Source: Flavobacteriales bacterium MED-G22 (GTDB lineage Bacteria; Bacteroidota; Bacteroidia; Flavobacteriales; Flavobacteriaceae). Taken from it: 53,976 nucleotides of DNA. The notes below the pieces were generated by a model, which was not told where the DNA came from, did not search any database, and saw only the letters and a list, made by a program, of their open reading frames with translations. Of the stretch, positions 1-9,207 are shown in pieces. A program made the position numbers and the translations under genes. The stretch is from the NCBI GenBank assembly GCA_002457295.1, contig NTKF01000003.1, positions 1-53,976 of the forward strand. The letters run 5' to 3'. The first letter of the stretch is position 1. Each line of letters starts with the position of its first letter.

Positions 1-1276
1 TTCTTTTTTCTTGAAATAAATAAACCTTTTCAAGGGTTTTGAAAGTCATCAATGTTTCAATAAACCTCTCATCAAATGAAGTGTTGACCAAATAAAGCCG
101 TTTAAGGTTTTGAAGCGTTGCTATTTGATCCAGTTCTTGTCCAGTAATTTGCGTATTGTTTAATTTGAGTGAGGTCAAATTCGAAAAGTTTTTTAGGGCT
201 ATAAAAATGGAGTCTGTAATAGCACTGCCAGTTAAATCAAGACTAACAATATTTGGTTTAATGGCTTCAAAAAGGGAAAGGTCTGTATCTCTAAACTCCT
301 CAAAATTTATGGCACTAACAGCAAAAAAAGAAGAGGTTTTCTCAATGGGTGTTATAGCTAAGTTGTTTGCACGAATCTTTTCAATGTATTTAGGATTGGG
401 TGGAGAAACTTCTATATTAGGGTAAAAAGGCCTTTGGGTGCTAAAAAAGAAACTCATTAATTCATTTTCGAGTTTAAATTCATTTACTCTTTGGCTAAAT
501 GAACTACCTTCATTAATCCACCGACTAAGCACCTCGATTTCTTCCCGTGCTAATTGTTTACCAGACCGAGGTGGCATATGCTTTTTTTCTTCTAATGGCA
601 AATGAACTCGAATCAAAATTTCGCTCAACTCAGGAGCTTCAAAATTTAGCACAGATCCGTTTCTGCCTCCCCTTTTTAATGCCTCCGCTGTGTGCATTTT
701 TAAACCCCCTTTTGATTTATTATCATTGTGACATTTAACACACTTATCGTTTAAAATGGGCTGAATTAAAGATGAAAAAATAGGTTCTTCAACATAATCA
801 TCATAATATTTTATGTTTTCTAGCTTAATTGAGGGGTTAATCCCGACCAGCTTATTGATAGGTTCCAACAAATGTTCTTCTCCGTGAGTAATGTTGCCTC
901 CTAAGTGACCTGTTATAGAAATTAGTAAAACATGACCAATCGTAAAAAAGCGTCTCCCTAAAAATTTCAAAAAAGAATTCCCTTTGAGATGCAAATAAAA
1001 AGTGAATGACAAAATAACTGTAGCGATTCCAGCGATGAAATGCCATTGAATGGAATCCCACAAATAACCCTCTTTTTGGTATTGTAGAAAACCACTTACC
1101 ACTGCAAAAAGACCACTCAAACTAGCCCAAAAGAAAATAAACGTTAAGCCCTCCTTTGACCAACCGAGCTTTTTTTTATTTAATTCAATTAAAAGGCCTA
1201 GCACTATAAAACCAATGGGCAAATGGATTATTAGGGGATGAAAGCGACCCAATAAAATCAAAATATCGTCAAGCAT
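1..1276 (-). CDS. DUF2231-cytochrome c-leucine-rich-repeat protein (partial, 3' end outside window)
   Basis: The reading frame is open from an ATG at 1276 to the left window edge, about 425 codons, so the C-terminus is missing. The first ~150 residues hold about four hydrophobic segments with HPLIIHLPIGF near the start and GHLGGNITHG at the end, as in DUF2231 membrane domains. A planctomycete-type cytochrome c domain follows with one heme motif, CVKCH (residues 179-183), and a later HMPP motif. From about residue 300 the protein has leucine-rich repeats (for example SLDLTGSAITD and SLKLNNTQITG). It starts one base after the stop of the sugar isomerase-like gene and is the last gene of a four-gene minus-strand operon. 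By family knowledge such proteins are membrane-anchored heme proteins. The electron partner and the role of the repeats are unknown. The domain calls are firm; the function is not. Confidence 0.8.
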   Translation of the reverse strand, partial: MLDDILILLGRFHPLIIHLPIGFIVLGLLIELNKKKLGWSKEGLTFIFFWASLSGLFAVVSGFLQYQKEGYLWDSIQWHFIAGIATVILSFTFYLHLKGNSFLKFLGRRFFTIGHVLLISITGHLGGNITHGEEHLLEPINKLVGINPSIKLENIKYYDDYVEEPIFSSLIQPILNDKCVKCHNDNKSKGGLKMHTAEALKRGGRNGSVLNFEAPELSEILIRVHLPLEEKKHMPPRSGKQLAREEIEVLSRWINEGSSFSQRVNEFKLENELMSFFFSTQRPFYPNIEVSPPNPKYIEKIRANNLAITPIEKTSSFFAVSAINFEEFRDTDLSLFEAIKPNIVSLDLTGSAITDSIFIALKNFSNLTSLKLNNTQITGQELDQIATLQNLKRLYLVNTSFDERFIETLMTFKTLEKVYLFQEKR

Positions 1277-1277
1277 A

Positions 1278-2159
1278 TTATCTCATGTTTTTAATTTTAT
1301 CCTTAAGGGTTTTCATAATAAAAACATTTGCTTCCCATTGGCTACTCAAAGGGCGCCGTGTGATTGGCTCTGTAGGCATATAGTTGGGAGGGCCAAACTC
1401 TGTCGTGATGGTTATCGTTTTTTTCTCTTCCCAATTTTTTTGAATAACAGCCTCCCAAATTGCTAAGTGTCTTTTGAGTGCTATTTCCCATTCTGGGGCA
1501 GTGGGGTCATTCACTTGTGGCCCTTCTTCAAATCCGACTCTTGCATGAATGTGCCTGCTTTTATGAATTACTTTATCCAACAAATCTGCTCTATTGTCCA
1601 ATAAGGACTCATGAACCACCATCCAATGGCTTATGTCTAACGTGAGATTCAATGCATCATTTTTTTCTAAATACTTAATGGTTTCTGGCATTGAATAACT
1701 AAACCTACCCCGATGTGTTTCGTGATAAATAGGGATACCATAGTCATTACTTAATTTTCTAGCCTGTTCAATAAATGCCCTATTTTGTTCGTAACTATAA
1801 AAGTCGCTCCCTGTGTGTGAATTCACAGCCAAAGGATTCAATTTAAAAGTGTTTTTTAAATAGGATATATATTCTCTTAAACTTTCCTCATAGGGAAGAT
1901 TAGGATTAGATCCACAAAGGAAAATGACCTTCATATTATACTTTTTTAAAGCAGCTGAAATTTCTTTTTGCTGAGATGGATCTCTAGGAGCCCAAACCTC
2001 GATACCATCATAACCAGAAGCTTTAGCTTTTTCAATAAACGCTATTTTTTCACCTTCAAACCCCCAATCTGTTTGGAAAAAAAGCACTCCTTTTTGTGCA
2101 TTCCCAATCGTTAAAGAACAAAAGAATAAAAAATATAAGACCTGTTTTTTTCCAAACAC
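1278..2159 (-). CDS. Secreted sugar phosphate isomerase/epimerase-like TIM-barrel protein
   Basis: A 293-residue protein with a hydrophobic N-terminus ending in GNAQ (about residues 1-22), so it is probably exported. The rest fits the xylose isomerase-like TIM barrel (AP endonuclease 2 superfamily). Candidate metal ligands are seen in order: HET (E147), LDISHW (D175, H178), HIHAR (H203/H205) and TTEFGP (E254). It lies directly against the DUF1501 gene with no gap, and one base before the DUF2231-cytochrome gene, so the genes are surely co-transcribed. Members of this superfamily isomerise or epimerise sugars and related polyols, but the substrate cannot be read from the sequence. An exported member beside cytochrome and DUF1501 proteins suggests periplasmic work on a sugar or modified sugar; that is inference. 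Confidence 0.8.
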   Translation of the reverse strand: MFGKKQVLYFLFFCSLTIGNAQKGVLFFQTDWGFEGEKIAFIEKAKASGYDGIEVWAPRDPSQQKEISAALKKYNMKVIFLCGSNPNLPYEESLREYISYLKNTFKLNPLAVNSHTGSDFYSYEQNRAFIEQARKLSNDYGIPIYHETHRGRFSYSMPETIKYLEKNDALNLTLDISHWMVVHESLLDNRADLLDKVIHKSRHIHARVGFEEGPQVNDPTAPEWEIALKRHLAIWEAVIQKNWEEKKTITITTEFGPPNYMPTEPITRRPLSSQWEANVFIMKTLKDKIKNMR

Positions 2160-3653
2160 TTAGGCTAAAATTTGATGAATGAGTTGCCCTTCAACGTCTG
2201 TCAAACGGAAGGGTCTTCCTTGAAATTCATAGGTGAATTGTTCATGATCAAAGCCTAGCAAATGTAAAATGGTTGCCTGTATGTCATGAACCGAAACCCG
2301 GCCATCAATACCTCTATATCCTATTTCATCGGTAGCACCATGAACATGGCCTTTTTTCAATCCCCCACCGGCCATCCACATTGTGAATGCTTCTCCTTGG
2401 TGGTCTCTTCCAACGAGTGAATTTTGAACACCAGCTCTGTTTTCCCACATGGGTGTTCTTCCAAATTCACCTCCCCATACCACTAAAGTGTCATCAAGAA
2501 GCCCTCTTTGTTTTAAATCCAGAATGAGCGCAGCTATAGGGCGATCAGAATCTTTACATTTTTTAATAAACCCTTTCTTTAAGGACTCCGTTTCACTGGC
2601 TCCGTGAGAATCCCATCCCCAATCATATAATTGTACAAAACGCACCCCTTTTTCAACCATTTTTCTTGCTAACAAACAGTTGTTTGCAAAAGATTCTTTA
2701 CCAGGCTTTACGCCATACATTTCTTTAATATACTCTGGCTCGTCGTCAATATTCATGATTCCAGGAACAGAGGCCTGCATTCTATATGCCATTTCATATT
2801 GACTGATTCTTGTGAGTACTTCAGGGTCATTAAACTTCTTAAATTCGTTGTAATTTATATTGTTTATGGATTCAACAATATTCTTTTTTAAATTTTTGGA
2901 GACTCCTTTTGGATCCTTTAGATAAAGCACGGGATCACCTTTAGAGCGGCATTGCACTCCTTGATAAATGGAAGGTAAGAAACCATTACCCCAAAGACTT
3001 TTTCCTGCGTCAGGGGTACCCCCTGAGGTTAGCACGATAAATCCAGGTAAATCGCTGTTTTCAGAGCCTAAGCCATAGGTAACCCATGAACCAAGAGAAG
3101 GTCTTCCAAACCGAGGACTACCTGTAAACATTAGCAATTGTGCAGGCCCATGGTTAAATTGATCGGTATGTACTGCCTTTAAAAAAGTTACTTCATCAAC
3201 AACTTTTTTGAAATGGGGCAAGTGGTTAGACACCCAATTACCAGATTGCCCTTCTTTTGAAAAAGTGGCTTGAGGGCCAAGCATGTTGGGAACTCCTTCT
3301 ATAAAGGCAAATTCTTTTCCTTCAATCAAAGATTCTGGACAAGGTTTGTTGTGTAACTTTTCAAGTTCGGGTTTATAATCAAAAAGCTCAAGCTGAGAGG
3401 GGGCTCCGACCATATGCAAATAAATAACACTCTTGACTTTAGGGCGTAATGGAGGAGACAAAGGGGCCATAGGATTCAAAGCTCTGCTAGCCTGATAGTT
3501 GTATATTGTTTTGTTGTTGGAACATCCTCCTAAAAGAGAACCCAAAGCAATTCCCCCTAAACCGAGAGTACATTCTTTGAGAAAATGTCTTCGGCTGTTC
3601 AAACTCGCATCGAACTGATTGTGCTCTTCGTATAGTTTTTTTATATCATCCAT
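2160..3653 (-). CDS. DUF1501 domain protein with Tat-type signal
   Basis: A 497-residue protein. The N-terminus has a twin-arginine stretch (SRRHFLK, R21-R22), a hydrophobic run and a lipobox-like LLGGC (C44), pointing to Tat export and perhaps lipid anchoring. The body has DUF1501 hallmarks: a HGPAQLLMFTG block, GGEFGRTP, GRDH and a C-terminal DIQATILHLLGFD segment. DUF1501 has an alkaline phosphatase/sulfatase-like fold and almost always accompanies PSD1/DUF1549-DUF1553 cytochrome proteins, as here. Its start overlaps the end of the upstream PSD1 gene by eight bases. The biochemical activity of the family is not established. A role in oxidative or hydrolytic glycan breakdown has been suggested from genomic context only. 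Confidence 0.88.
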   Translation of the reverse strand: MDDIKKLYEEHNQFDASLNSRRHFLKECTLGLGGIALGSLLGGCSNNKTIYNYQASRALNPMAPLSPPLRPKVKSVIYLHMVGAPSQLELFDYKPELEKLHNKPCPESLIEGKEFAFIEGVPNMLGPQATFSKEGQSGNWVSNHLPHFKKVVDEVTFLKAVHTDQFNHGPAQLLMFTGSPRFGRPSLGSWVTYGLGSENSDLPGFIVLTSGGTPDAGKSLWGNGFLPSIYQGVQCRSKGDPVLYLKDPKGVSKNLKKNIVESINNINYNEFKKFNDPEVLTRISQYEMAYRMQASVPGIMNIDDEPEYIKEMYGVKPGKESFANNCLLARKMVEKGVRFVQLYDWGWDSHGASETESLKKGFIKKCKDSDRPIAALILDLKQRGLLDDTLVVWGGEFGRTPMWENRAGVQNSLVGRDHQGEAFTMWMAGGGLKKGHVHGATDEIGYRGIDGRVSVHDIQATILHLLGFDHEQFTYEFQGRPFRLTDVEGQLIHQILA

Positions 3654-6363
3654 GTGTCAAAAATTCATCCAAATTCATTATTGCGTTGGCAACAATAGAT
3701 AAAGAAGCTGTGTTGGGGTTAAGCTTTTCTCCTAGTTCAAAAAAGTCATTCAAGCTAGACTCATTTTCTTTTAATTCTTCTATTGCTTTTTGATAGAGGG
3801 CAACAAGCTCGCTCAAAATAGCTTCATCAATTGTCCTATAAGTGGCGGCAGTATACATTTTTTTTATCGATTCTTCCACTGTTGAATCAATGTGGTTTTT
3901 TGCAAGATGAATTGCCGCTTCGAGATAGACAGGATCATTTAAAGTCACCAGGGCTTGTAGTGGAGTGTTACTGGGCAATCTTCTAACTAAGCAAATTTCT
4001 CTGCTTCCTGCGTCAAAAGAAATAAAAGAGGGATAGGGGCTGGTTCTTTTCAAATAGGTGTAGATGCCCCTTCTGTGTTTGTCTTCTCCCTTGCTTTCTT
4101 TCCATAAATTTCCCAAATAGGCGTGTTCCCAAATGCCATCTGGTTGAGGTGGCATCACCCCTGGACCAAACATTTTGTCACTCAACAGGCCTGAAATAAA
4201 AAGTGCTTGATCTCTTATTTCTTCTGCTGTAAGTCTCAGTTTAGGCCCCCTTGAATAAAATACATTGTTTGGATCCACGTCATATTTTTTCTGATCAATC
4301 ACTGAGCTTTGTTTGTAGGTGGCTGATAAGACTATTTTTTTTATAAGCCCTTTTAAGCTCCATTTCATATCTCCCATAAAATTATAAGAAAGCCAATCAA
4401 GAAGGGCAGGATGGCTTGGGGGTTCAGATTGAGTTCCTAAATCTTCCAAAGTAGACACTAATCCTCTGCCAAAAATCTGATACCAAACACGATTCACCAT
4501 GGTTCTTGAAGTAAGAGGATTTTCTTTACTTATAATCCATTTCGAGAATCCCAGTCTGTTTTTTTCCCATTCAGAATTCCACTTATTAAAAGTGGCAGGT
4601 ACATTGGGTGTAACTTCCTCTTTTTTGACTAACCAACTGCCACGATCAAATAGATGCGTCTTTCGTTGCATGAAACCTGGGTTTTCAACCATGATGGGGG
4701 TCAAGTTTTTGGGGTTGTTTAAAATAGCATAAATGTCTGATTTGATTTTTTGGTGTTCCTCACTTGAGCTCACAGGAAAATCTGGAAGAAAAGCTATCCA
4801 ATCAATTTGAGTGGCAATGTCTTTATAATCATAGCCTTTCACATTATTTGTTTTTAGACCACTATTTCTTGCTTCAATATATAGATCGATGGGCTTTTTT
4901 TGTTTTTTTATCTGAATAATGCTGAAGCGATTCTTTCCCCCTTTTTTTTCTTTCCCATAGACAATTGACCCCAAAATTTCCCCTTTTGGAGAATCCTTTC
5001 TGAAGAGGATTTTAGTATTGGGTTTTCCACCAGCATGTTTGAAATATAAATTCTGATGCCCTTGAGTATCTATATTCTTAAATACTGCCACACCGCTATT
5101 TCTTAAATGTAAAGAAACACCCGACACAAAGCCTTTGTCAGCATCAAGCACTCTGGAGTTGTGAGCTTGATATTTGGGCTCTAAATAGGTAAAAAAAGAA
5201 CTAAAGGCGTCAAGAGTTTGTGGATCACCCCCATTCGCAATACTATTTAAGACATTGTCAACTTTTGTTTGGATTTCATCATCATAAGACCTTAAGTTAG
5301 GAGCCTCGTCCATTAGGTCTTCATCTCTAGTATTATTGAAAAAAGCCATTAGCTGATAATACTCTTTTTGTCTTATGGGATCATAAGGATGATCATGACA
5401 CTGCACACACCCCATAGTTGTACTTTGCCACACATCAAAAGTCGTATTGACCCTGTCGATAACAGCAGCTACTCTATATTCCTCGTCGTTAGTGCCTCCT
5501 TCGTCGTTGTTCATAGTATTTCTATGAAATGCTGTGGCAAGAAGCTGCTCATAACTTGGATTAGGCAACAAATCTCCTGCAAGTTGTTGGACCGTAAATT
5601 CATCAAATGGAAGATCAGCATTTAAAGCATTGATGACCCAATCTCGATATTGCCATATATTTCTTCCCCTATCAGCTTCATACCCCTTAGTATCAGAATA
5701 TCTGGCAAGGTCTAACCACCAACTAGCCCATTTTTCTCCATAGGTTGGCTTAGAAAAAAGAGAATCTATGTAGGCTTCATATGAAATTTTATTTTCAATG
5801 TATAAAGTAAATAGGGCAGGTTCTGGAGGAAGCCCGGTGATATCAAAAGCCACCCTTCTCGCTAAAATAGCTGGAGTAGCCATAACATTGGGGGTTAGTT
5901 TCCTTTCTTGAACTCGAGCTGCAATAAAATGATCTATAGGATTATTGCTATTATCAATGTTAGACTCTGGCACGGTTTGATCTTGAGGAGAGACATAGGC
6001 CCAATGCGTGCCCCATTGTGCTCCCTGATCAATCCATTTTGTAAATAAATCAATTTCTTCTTTGCTAAGAGGTGGCTTTTCAAAAGGCATTCTAAGCTCA
6101 GGGTCCGTTTCATGAAAACGCTTGATCATTCTGCTTTTTGCTGCATTACCAGGTATAATAGCAGGTGATCCTTCATCAGTATTACCCAGTGCGTCTTTTT
6201 CAAACAACAAGCTAAACCCGGCGGTCTTTTTTACACCGCCGTGACATGAAATACATTTTTCATTAATTATCGGTTTTATTTGCGTGCTAAAATCAACTCT
6301 TTCTCTAGTCTGACAAGAACCAAGCAAAACAATAATACAAGAGGTAAGAAGAAAATATTTCAC
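3646..6363 (-). CDS. PSD1/planctomycete cytochrome c domain lipoprotein (DUF1549-DUF1553)
   Basis: A 905-residue protein, first gene of the minus-strand operon. It has a lipoprotein signal with lipobox LLGSC (C17). A planctomycete cytochrome c domain comes first with heme motif CISCH (C37-H41) and a PGNAAKSRM segment. The DUF1549 domain spans roughly residues 140-360 and contains a second heme-like motif, CVQCHDHPYDP (C319-H323). The DUF1553 domain fills the C-terminal part (GLVSTLEDLGTQSEPPSHP, and LRLTAEEIRDQAL). This is the usual architecture and length of the family. It is predicted to be an exported, membrane-anchored di-heme protein acting with the DUF1501 partner encoded directly downstream. 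No enzymatic activity is established for the family. No clear promoter was identified in the 241-base gap to the divergent gene. Confidence 0.9.
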   Translation of the reverse strand: MKYFLLTSCIIVLLGSCQTRERVDFSTQIKPIINEKCISCHGGVKKTAGFSLLFEKDALGNTDEGSPAIIPGNAAKSRMIKRFHETDPELRMPFEKPPLSKEEIDLFTKWIDQGAQWGTHWAYVSPQDQTVPESNIDNSNNPIDHFIAARVQERKLTPNVMATPAILARRVAFDITGLPPEPALFTLYIENKISYEAYIDSLFSKPTYGEKWASWWLDLARYSDTKGYEADRGRNIWQYRDWVINALNADLPFDEFTVQQLAGDLLPNPSYEQLLATAFHRNTMNNDEGGTNDEEYRVAAVIDRVNTTFDVWQSTTMGCVQCHDHPYDPIRQKEYYQLMAFFNNTRDEDLMDEAPNLRSYDDEIQTKVDNVLNSIANGGDPQTLDAFSSFFTYLEPKYQAHNSRVLDADKGFVSGVSLHLRNSGVAVFKNIDTQGHQNLYFKHAGGKPNTKILFRKDSPKGEILGSIVYGKEKKGGKNRFSIIQIKKQKKPIDLYIEARNSGLKTNNVKGYDYKDIATQIDWIAFLPDFPVSSSEEHQKIKSDIYAILNNPKNLTPIMVENPGFMQRKTHLFDRGSWLVKKEEVTPNVPATFNKWNSEWEKNRLGFSKWIISKENPLTSRTMVNRVWYQIFGRGLVSTLEDLGTQSEPPSHPALLDWLSYNFMGDMKWSLKGLIKKIVLSATYKQSSVIDQKKYDVDPNNVFYSRGPKLRLTAEEIRDQALFISGLLSDKMFGPGVMPPQPDGIWEHAYLGNLWKESKGEDKHRRGIYTYLKRTSPYPSFISFDAGSREICLVRRLPSNTPLQALVTLNDPVYLEAAIHLAKNHIDSTVEESIKKMYTAATYRTIDEAILSELVALYQKAIEELKENESSLNDFFELGEKLNPNTASLSIVANAIMNLDEFLTHG

Positions 6364-6604
6364 ATTTTTTAATTTTGATTTGCTTCAACTAAAAAGGGTA
6401 TGTTATTGCTAGTAGTCATAAACCCAAACAGCTTAAATATCTTATAAAAACTTACTTACTAAATTCAATTTAAATCCTTCATAAATTCAAAAAAACTTGA
6501 CTTAATTTGCAGCCAAGAAAGTATTAGAAAATTCATGATCTATCAAATCTACAAAAAATGCCATAAACAGCTCAATTGCTTGTAGGCATCAACACTGAGC
6601 TAAA

Positions 6605-7990
6605 ATGTGTTCAAAAACAATTGTGAAACGCGATCAGACCTTTTTAAAAGCGCTTAAAAAAAGCTACAAAAAAATCATGAAAATATCTCATGGTGCAGGA
6701 TTTCTTGAGGTAAGAAGAAAAAGTGCAAAATTGATAAAAAAGGCTTTTGATCCGCTAAAGGTTGAGATAAGAGGGTCAGAACATCTGCCTAAAGATCAAA
6801 AGATTATTTTTATATACAACCATCTCCACAACCACCCCTATTTTACAGTTGGTAAGACTTTTCAGATAACTTTAGACAGTCATTTTATCAGCAGTAAAAT
6901 ACTATATAAATACTATAAAAATCCTGGCACTAGAGTAGTGCGCTTTTCACTTCCTGAAGAGGAAGAACATAGGCGCTACTACAATAAATTCAATTTTATT
7001 CGTGTGTTTGCCAAAGATTTTACCCCAATCGGATTTACAAAAAAACAAATTAGAGCTACCAATGAGGAGTTCTACAACAAGGCTGTTAATGAATTGGAAA
7101 ATAACACCAATCTTGTTTTTAGTCCTGAGGGTTCATCCTACTATACTGATGAGTCACCAGGAACTTTTCGAAAAGGAATTTTTAAGTTAGCCGCTAGTTT
7201 TAAAAAACAGCCCCTTATTGTTCCCATAGTATTAGTAAATTTCGACAAACTCCCCTCTGAACACTCCTTTAAATGTGAAATAAAGCCCCCCTTTCGTTTG
7301 AGTGAATATGGGGTCGATTCACCAGCTAGTGACAAAATGGAAGAAGCCATTGAAAAAATACAACGTAACTATGCGCACTGGATCAATGAGCTCAAGAAGG
7401 ACAACATCAATTTTGAACGTGAAATAGGTATCCTTAAACAAAAAATAGAACAAAAGAAAAATAAGAAAGACCTTGTGGTCTTCTATGGGAGTTCAACCAT
7501 ACGATTGTGGAAAAATATGGCTCTTGATTTTCCAGATTGGAACACATTAAACTTAGGTTTTGGCGGGGCATTTATCCACTCTATGGATCATTATTTTGAG
7601 TCCTTATTTGAGGATTTAAATCCAAAATCAATTATTCTCTATTTGGGAGGAAACGACTTGACACTAGGGCTTAGTGCCCAAAAAATAGGGGCAGCTATTG
7701 CAGATTTAATAAAAAAAATCCATGCTAAATTCCCAAAGTCAAAAATCTATTCTATTGCAATTAAACCCTCCATAGAACGTGCAGAACAATTAGAGAAAAT
7801 TTGTTCTATTAATTCGTTGGTTCAAAACCTTTCGACTTCTCTTTCCTATTTCCAACAAATTGAATTCTATGAACATCTTATTGAAAAAAAAGAAATAAAA
7901 AAAGAGTATCTCCTCCAAGACGGCTTACATCTCAATAGCAAAGGTTATGAGCTCTTACATTCACTCGTAAGAAAGAAATTGGAACAATAG
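6605..7990 (+). CDS. Acyltransferase (PlsC-like) and SGNH/GDSL hydrolase fusion
   Basis: A 461-residue two-domain protein. Residues ~50-235 resemble the 1-acylglycerol-3-phosphate acyltransferase fold: IIFIYNHLHNHP (68-78), FTPIGF, FSPEGSSY (172-179; counterpart of FPEGTR) and PLIVPIVLVNF. The usual H-x4-D catalytic pair is not intact: the position five after H73 is proline and no aspartate follows. Residues ~285-461 form an SGNH hydrolase: FYGSSTIR (block I, S296 or S297), NLGFGG (block II), LGGND (block III, N350) and DGLHLNSKGY (block V, D439, H442). The hydrolase half therefore looks active, while the acyltransferase half may be altered. No signal peptide is evident, so it is probably cytoplasmic. 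A lysine-rich linker joins the domains. A lipid or acyl-ester remodelling role is inferred. Confidence 0.75.
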   Translation: MCSKTIVKRDQTFLKALKKSYKKIMKISHGAGFLEVRRKSAKLIKKAFDPLKVEIRGSEHLPKDQKIIFIYNHLHNHPYFTVGKTFQITLDSHFISSKILYKYYKNPGTRVVRFSLPEEEEHRRYYNKFNFIRVFAKDFTPIGFTKKQIRATNEEFYNKAVNELENNTNLVFSPEGSSYYTDESPGTFRKGIFKLAASFKKQPLIVPIVLVNFDKLPSEHSFKCEIKPPFRLSEYGVDSPASDKMEEAIEKIQRNYAHWINELKKDNINFEREIGILKQKIEQKKNKKDLVVFYGSSTIRLWKNMALDFPDWNTLNLGFGGAFIHSMDHYFESLFEDLNPKSIILYLGGNDLTLGLSAQKIGAAIADLIKKIHAKFPKSKIYSIAIKPSIERAEQLEKICSINSLVQNLSTSLSYFQQIEFYEHLIEKKEIKKEYLLQDGLHLNSKGYELLHSLVRKKLEQ

Positions 7991-8056
7991 ATCAAGTGCT
8001 TGGGAGAAAGCATCTAATAGCAAGTTTACTTATTCCTTTTTTTTACATTTACGCTA

Positions 8057-9205
8057 ATGAAAGAAACCAGTTCTTCGAAAATTGATGGAGCAGAAATTGC
8101 ATGGTTTGCACCGTTATGTGATGGAGATGATGATTTTTTGGGTCATAGAAACCCTAAATTTAAAAGCTCTTGGGACAATACTTCATCAATCGTAAGAACG
8201 GCAGATAAACTGGGGTTTAACAATGTGCTGTGTCCATCATCCTATCAAGTGGGACAGGATACTTTGTCCTTTGTGGCCGGTATGGCTCCGCTGACTAATC
8301 AGATAAACCTTTTAGCAGCCATCCGATGTGGAGAATTGCATCCCCCAATGTTAGCGAGAACCATTGCCACTTTAGATCACATGCTAGAAGGACGTCTAAC
8401 AATAAATATTATTTCTTCTGATTTACCTGGAACCCAATTGTCTTCTACAGAGCGCTATGCTCGTTCCCGAGAAGTGATCGAAATTCTCAAACAGGCCTGG
8501 ACACAAGACCATATTGAGTATAGTGGGAAGTTCTATCAATTTAAACTACCGGCCAGGCCAGTAAAACCCTATCAACAAAATGGAGGCCCACTATTATATT
8601 TTGGAGGGTACTCACCCGACGGAATATCCCTTTGCGCAGAATTTTGTGATGTGTATCTAATGTGGCCAGAAACAGAAGAAAATTTGAATGGATTGATGGC
8701 CACAATGAAAAATAAAGCAGCAGCCTTTGGTAGAACAGTGCAATTTGGATTGAGAGTTCATGTTATTGTTAGAGAAACAGAAGAAGAAGCGAGAAACTAT
8801 GCTGACAGCCTACTTTCAAAACTAGATCTTAAACTTGGGAATGAATTGAAAAACAGGGCGCAAGATGCAGCTTCTTTAGGCGTGGCTAGACAATCTCAAA
8901 TGCGGGCTCAAGCAGACGATAAGTTGTATGTTGAACCCAACCTTTGGACGGGAATAGGTTTGGCACGATCAGGCTGCGGAGCGGCTATTGTTGGCAACCC
9001 AGATCAAGTGGTGGCAAAAATTGAAAAGTATATAGCAATGGGGATTCATGCTTTTATTTTTTCAGGCTATCCCCATCAAAAAGAAGCAGAATTAGTTGCA
9101 AAACTAGTACTCCCACGATTGAAAAAAGTATCACTTCCTAAAGTTTTGGGAAGGGTACCTAAAGAAACACCCAATAGCCCTCTAGGCAGTGGCCCTAGAA
9201 TGTAA
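8057..9205 (+). CDS. LLM-class flavin-dependent monooxygenase, alkanesulfonate monooxygenase (SsuD)-like
   Basis: A 382-residue protein, the usual length of SsuD-type enzymes. It shows the bacterial luciferase-like TIM barrel: [13 protein letters not shown], a [17 protein letters not shown] strand, [10 protein letters not shown], the [12 protein letters not shown] helix and a C-terminal segment with [14 protein letters not shown]. These match FMNH2-dependent alkanesulfonate monooxygenases, which release sulfite and an aldehyde from sulfonates. No flavin reductase and no sulfonate ABC transporter lie nearby; the next gene, two bases downstream, is a sodium:solute symporter, so the substrate may be something other than a simple alkanesulfonate. 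The family call is firm; the substrate is open. Confidence 0.85.
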   Translation: MKETSSSKIDGAEIAWFAPLCDGDDDFLGHRNPKFKSSWDNTSSIVRTADKLGFNNVLCPSSYQVGQDTLSFVAGMAPLTNQINLLAAIRCGELHPPMLARTIATLDHMLEGRLTINIISSDLPGTQLSSTERYARSREVIEILKQAWTQDHIEYSGKFYQFKLPARPVKPYQQNGGPLLYFGGYSPDGISLCAEFCDVYLMWPETEENLNGLMATMKNKAAAFGRTVQFGLRVHVIVRETEEEARNYADSLLSKLDLKLGNELKNRAQDAASLGVARQSQMRAQADDKLYVEPNLWTGIGLARSGCGAAIVGNPDQVVAKIEKYIAMGIHAFIFSGYPHQKEAELVAKLVLPRLKKVSLPKVLGRVPKETPNSPLGSGPRM

Positions 9206-9207
9206 AT

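Noticed and set aside
8057..9205. Sulfoquinovose monooxygenase locus
   Set aside because: SsuD-type enzymes also serve in sulfoquinovose breakdown, but the expected GH31 sulfoquinovosidase, flavin reductase and oxo-glucose reductase are all absent.
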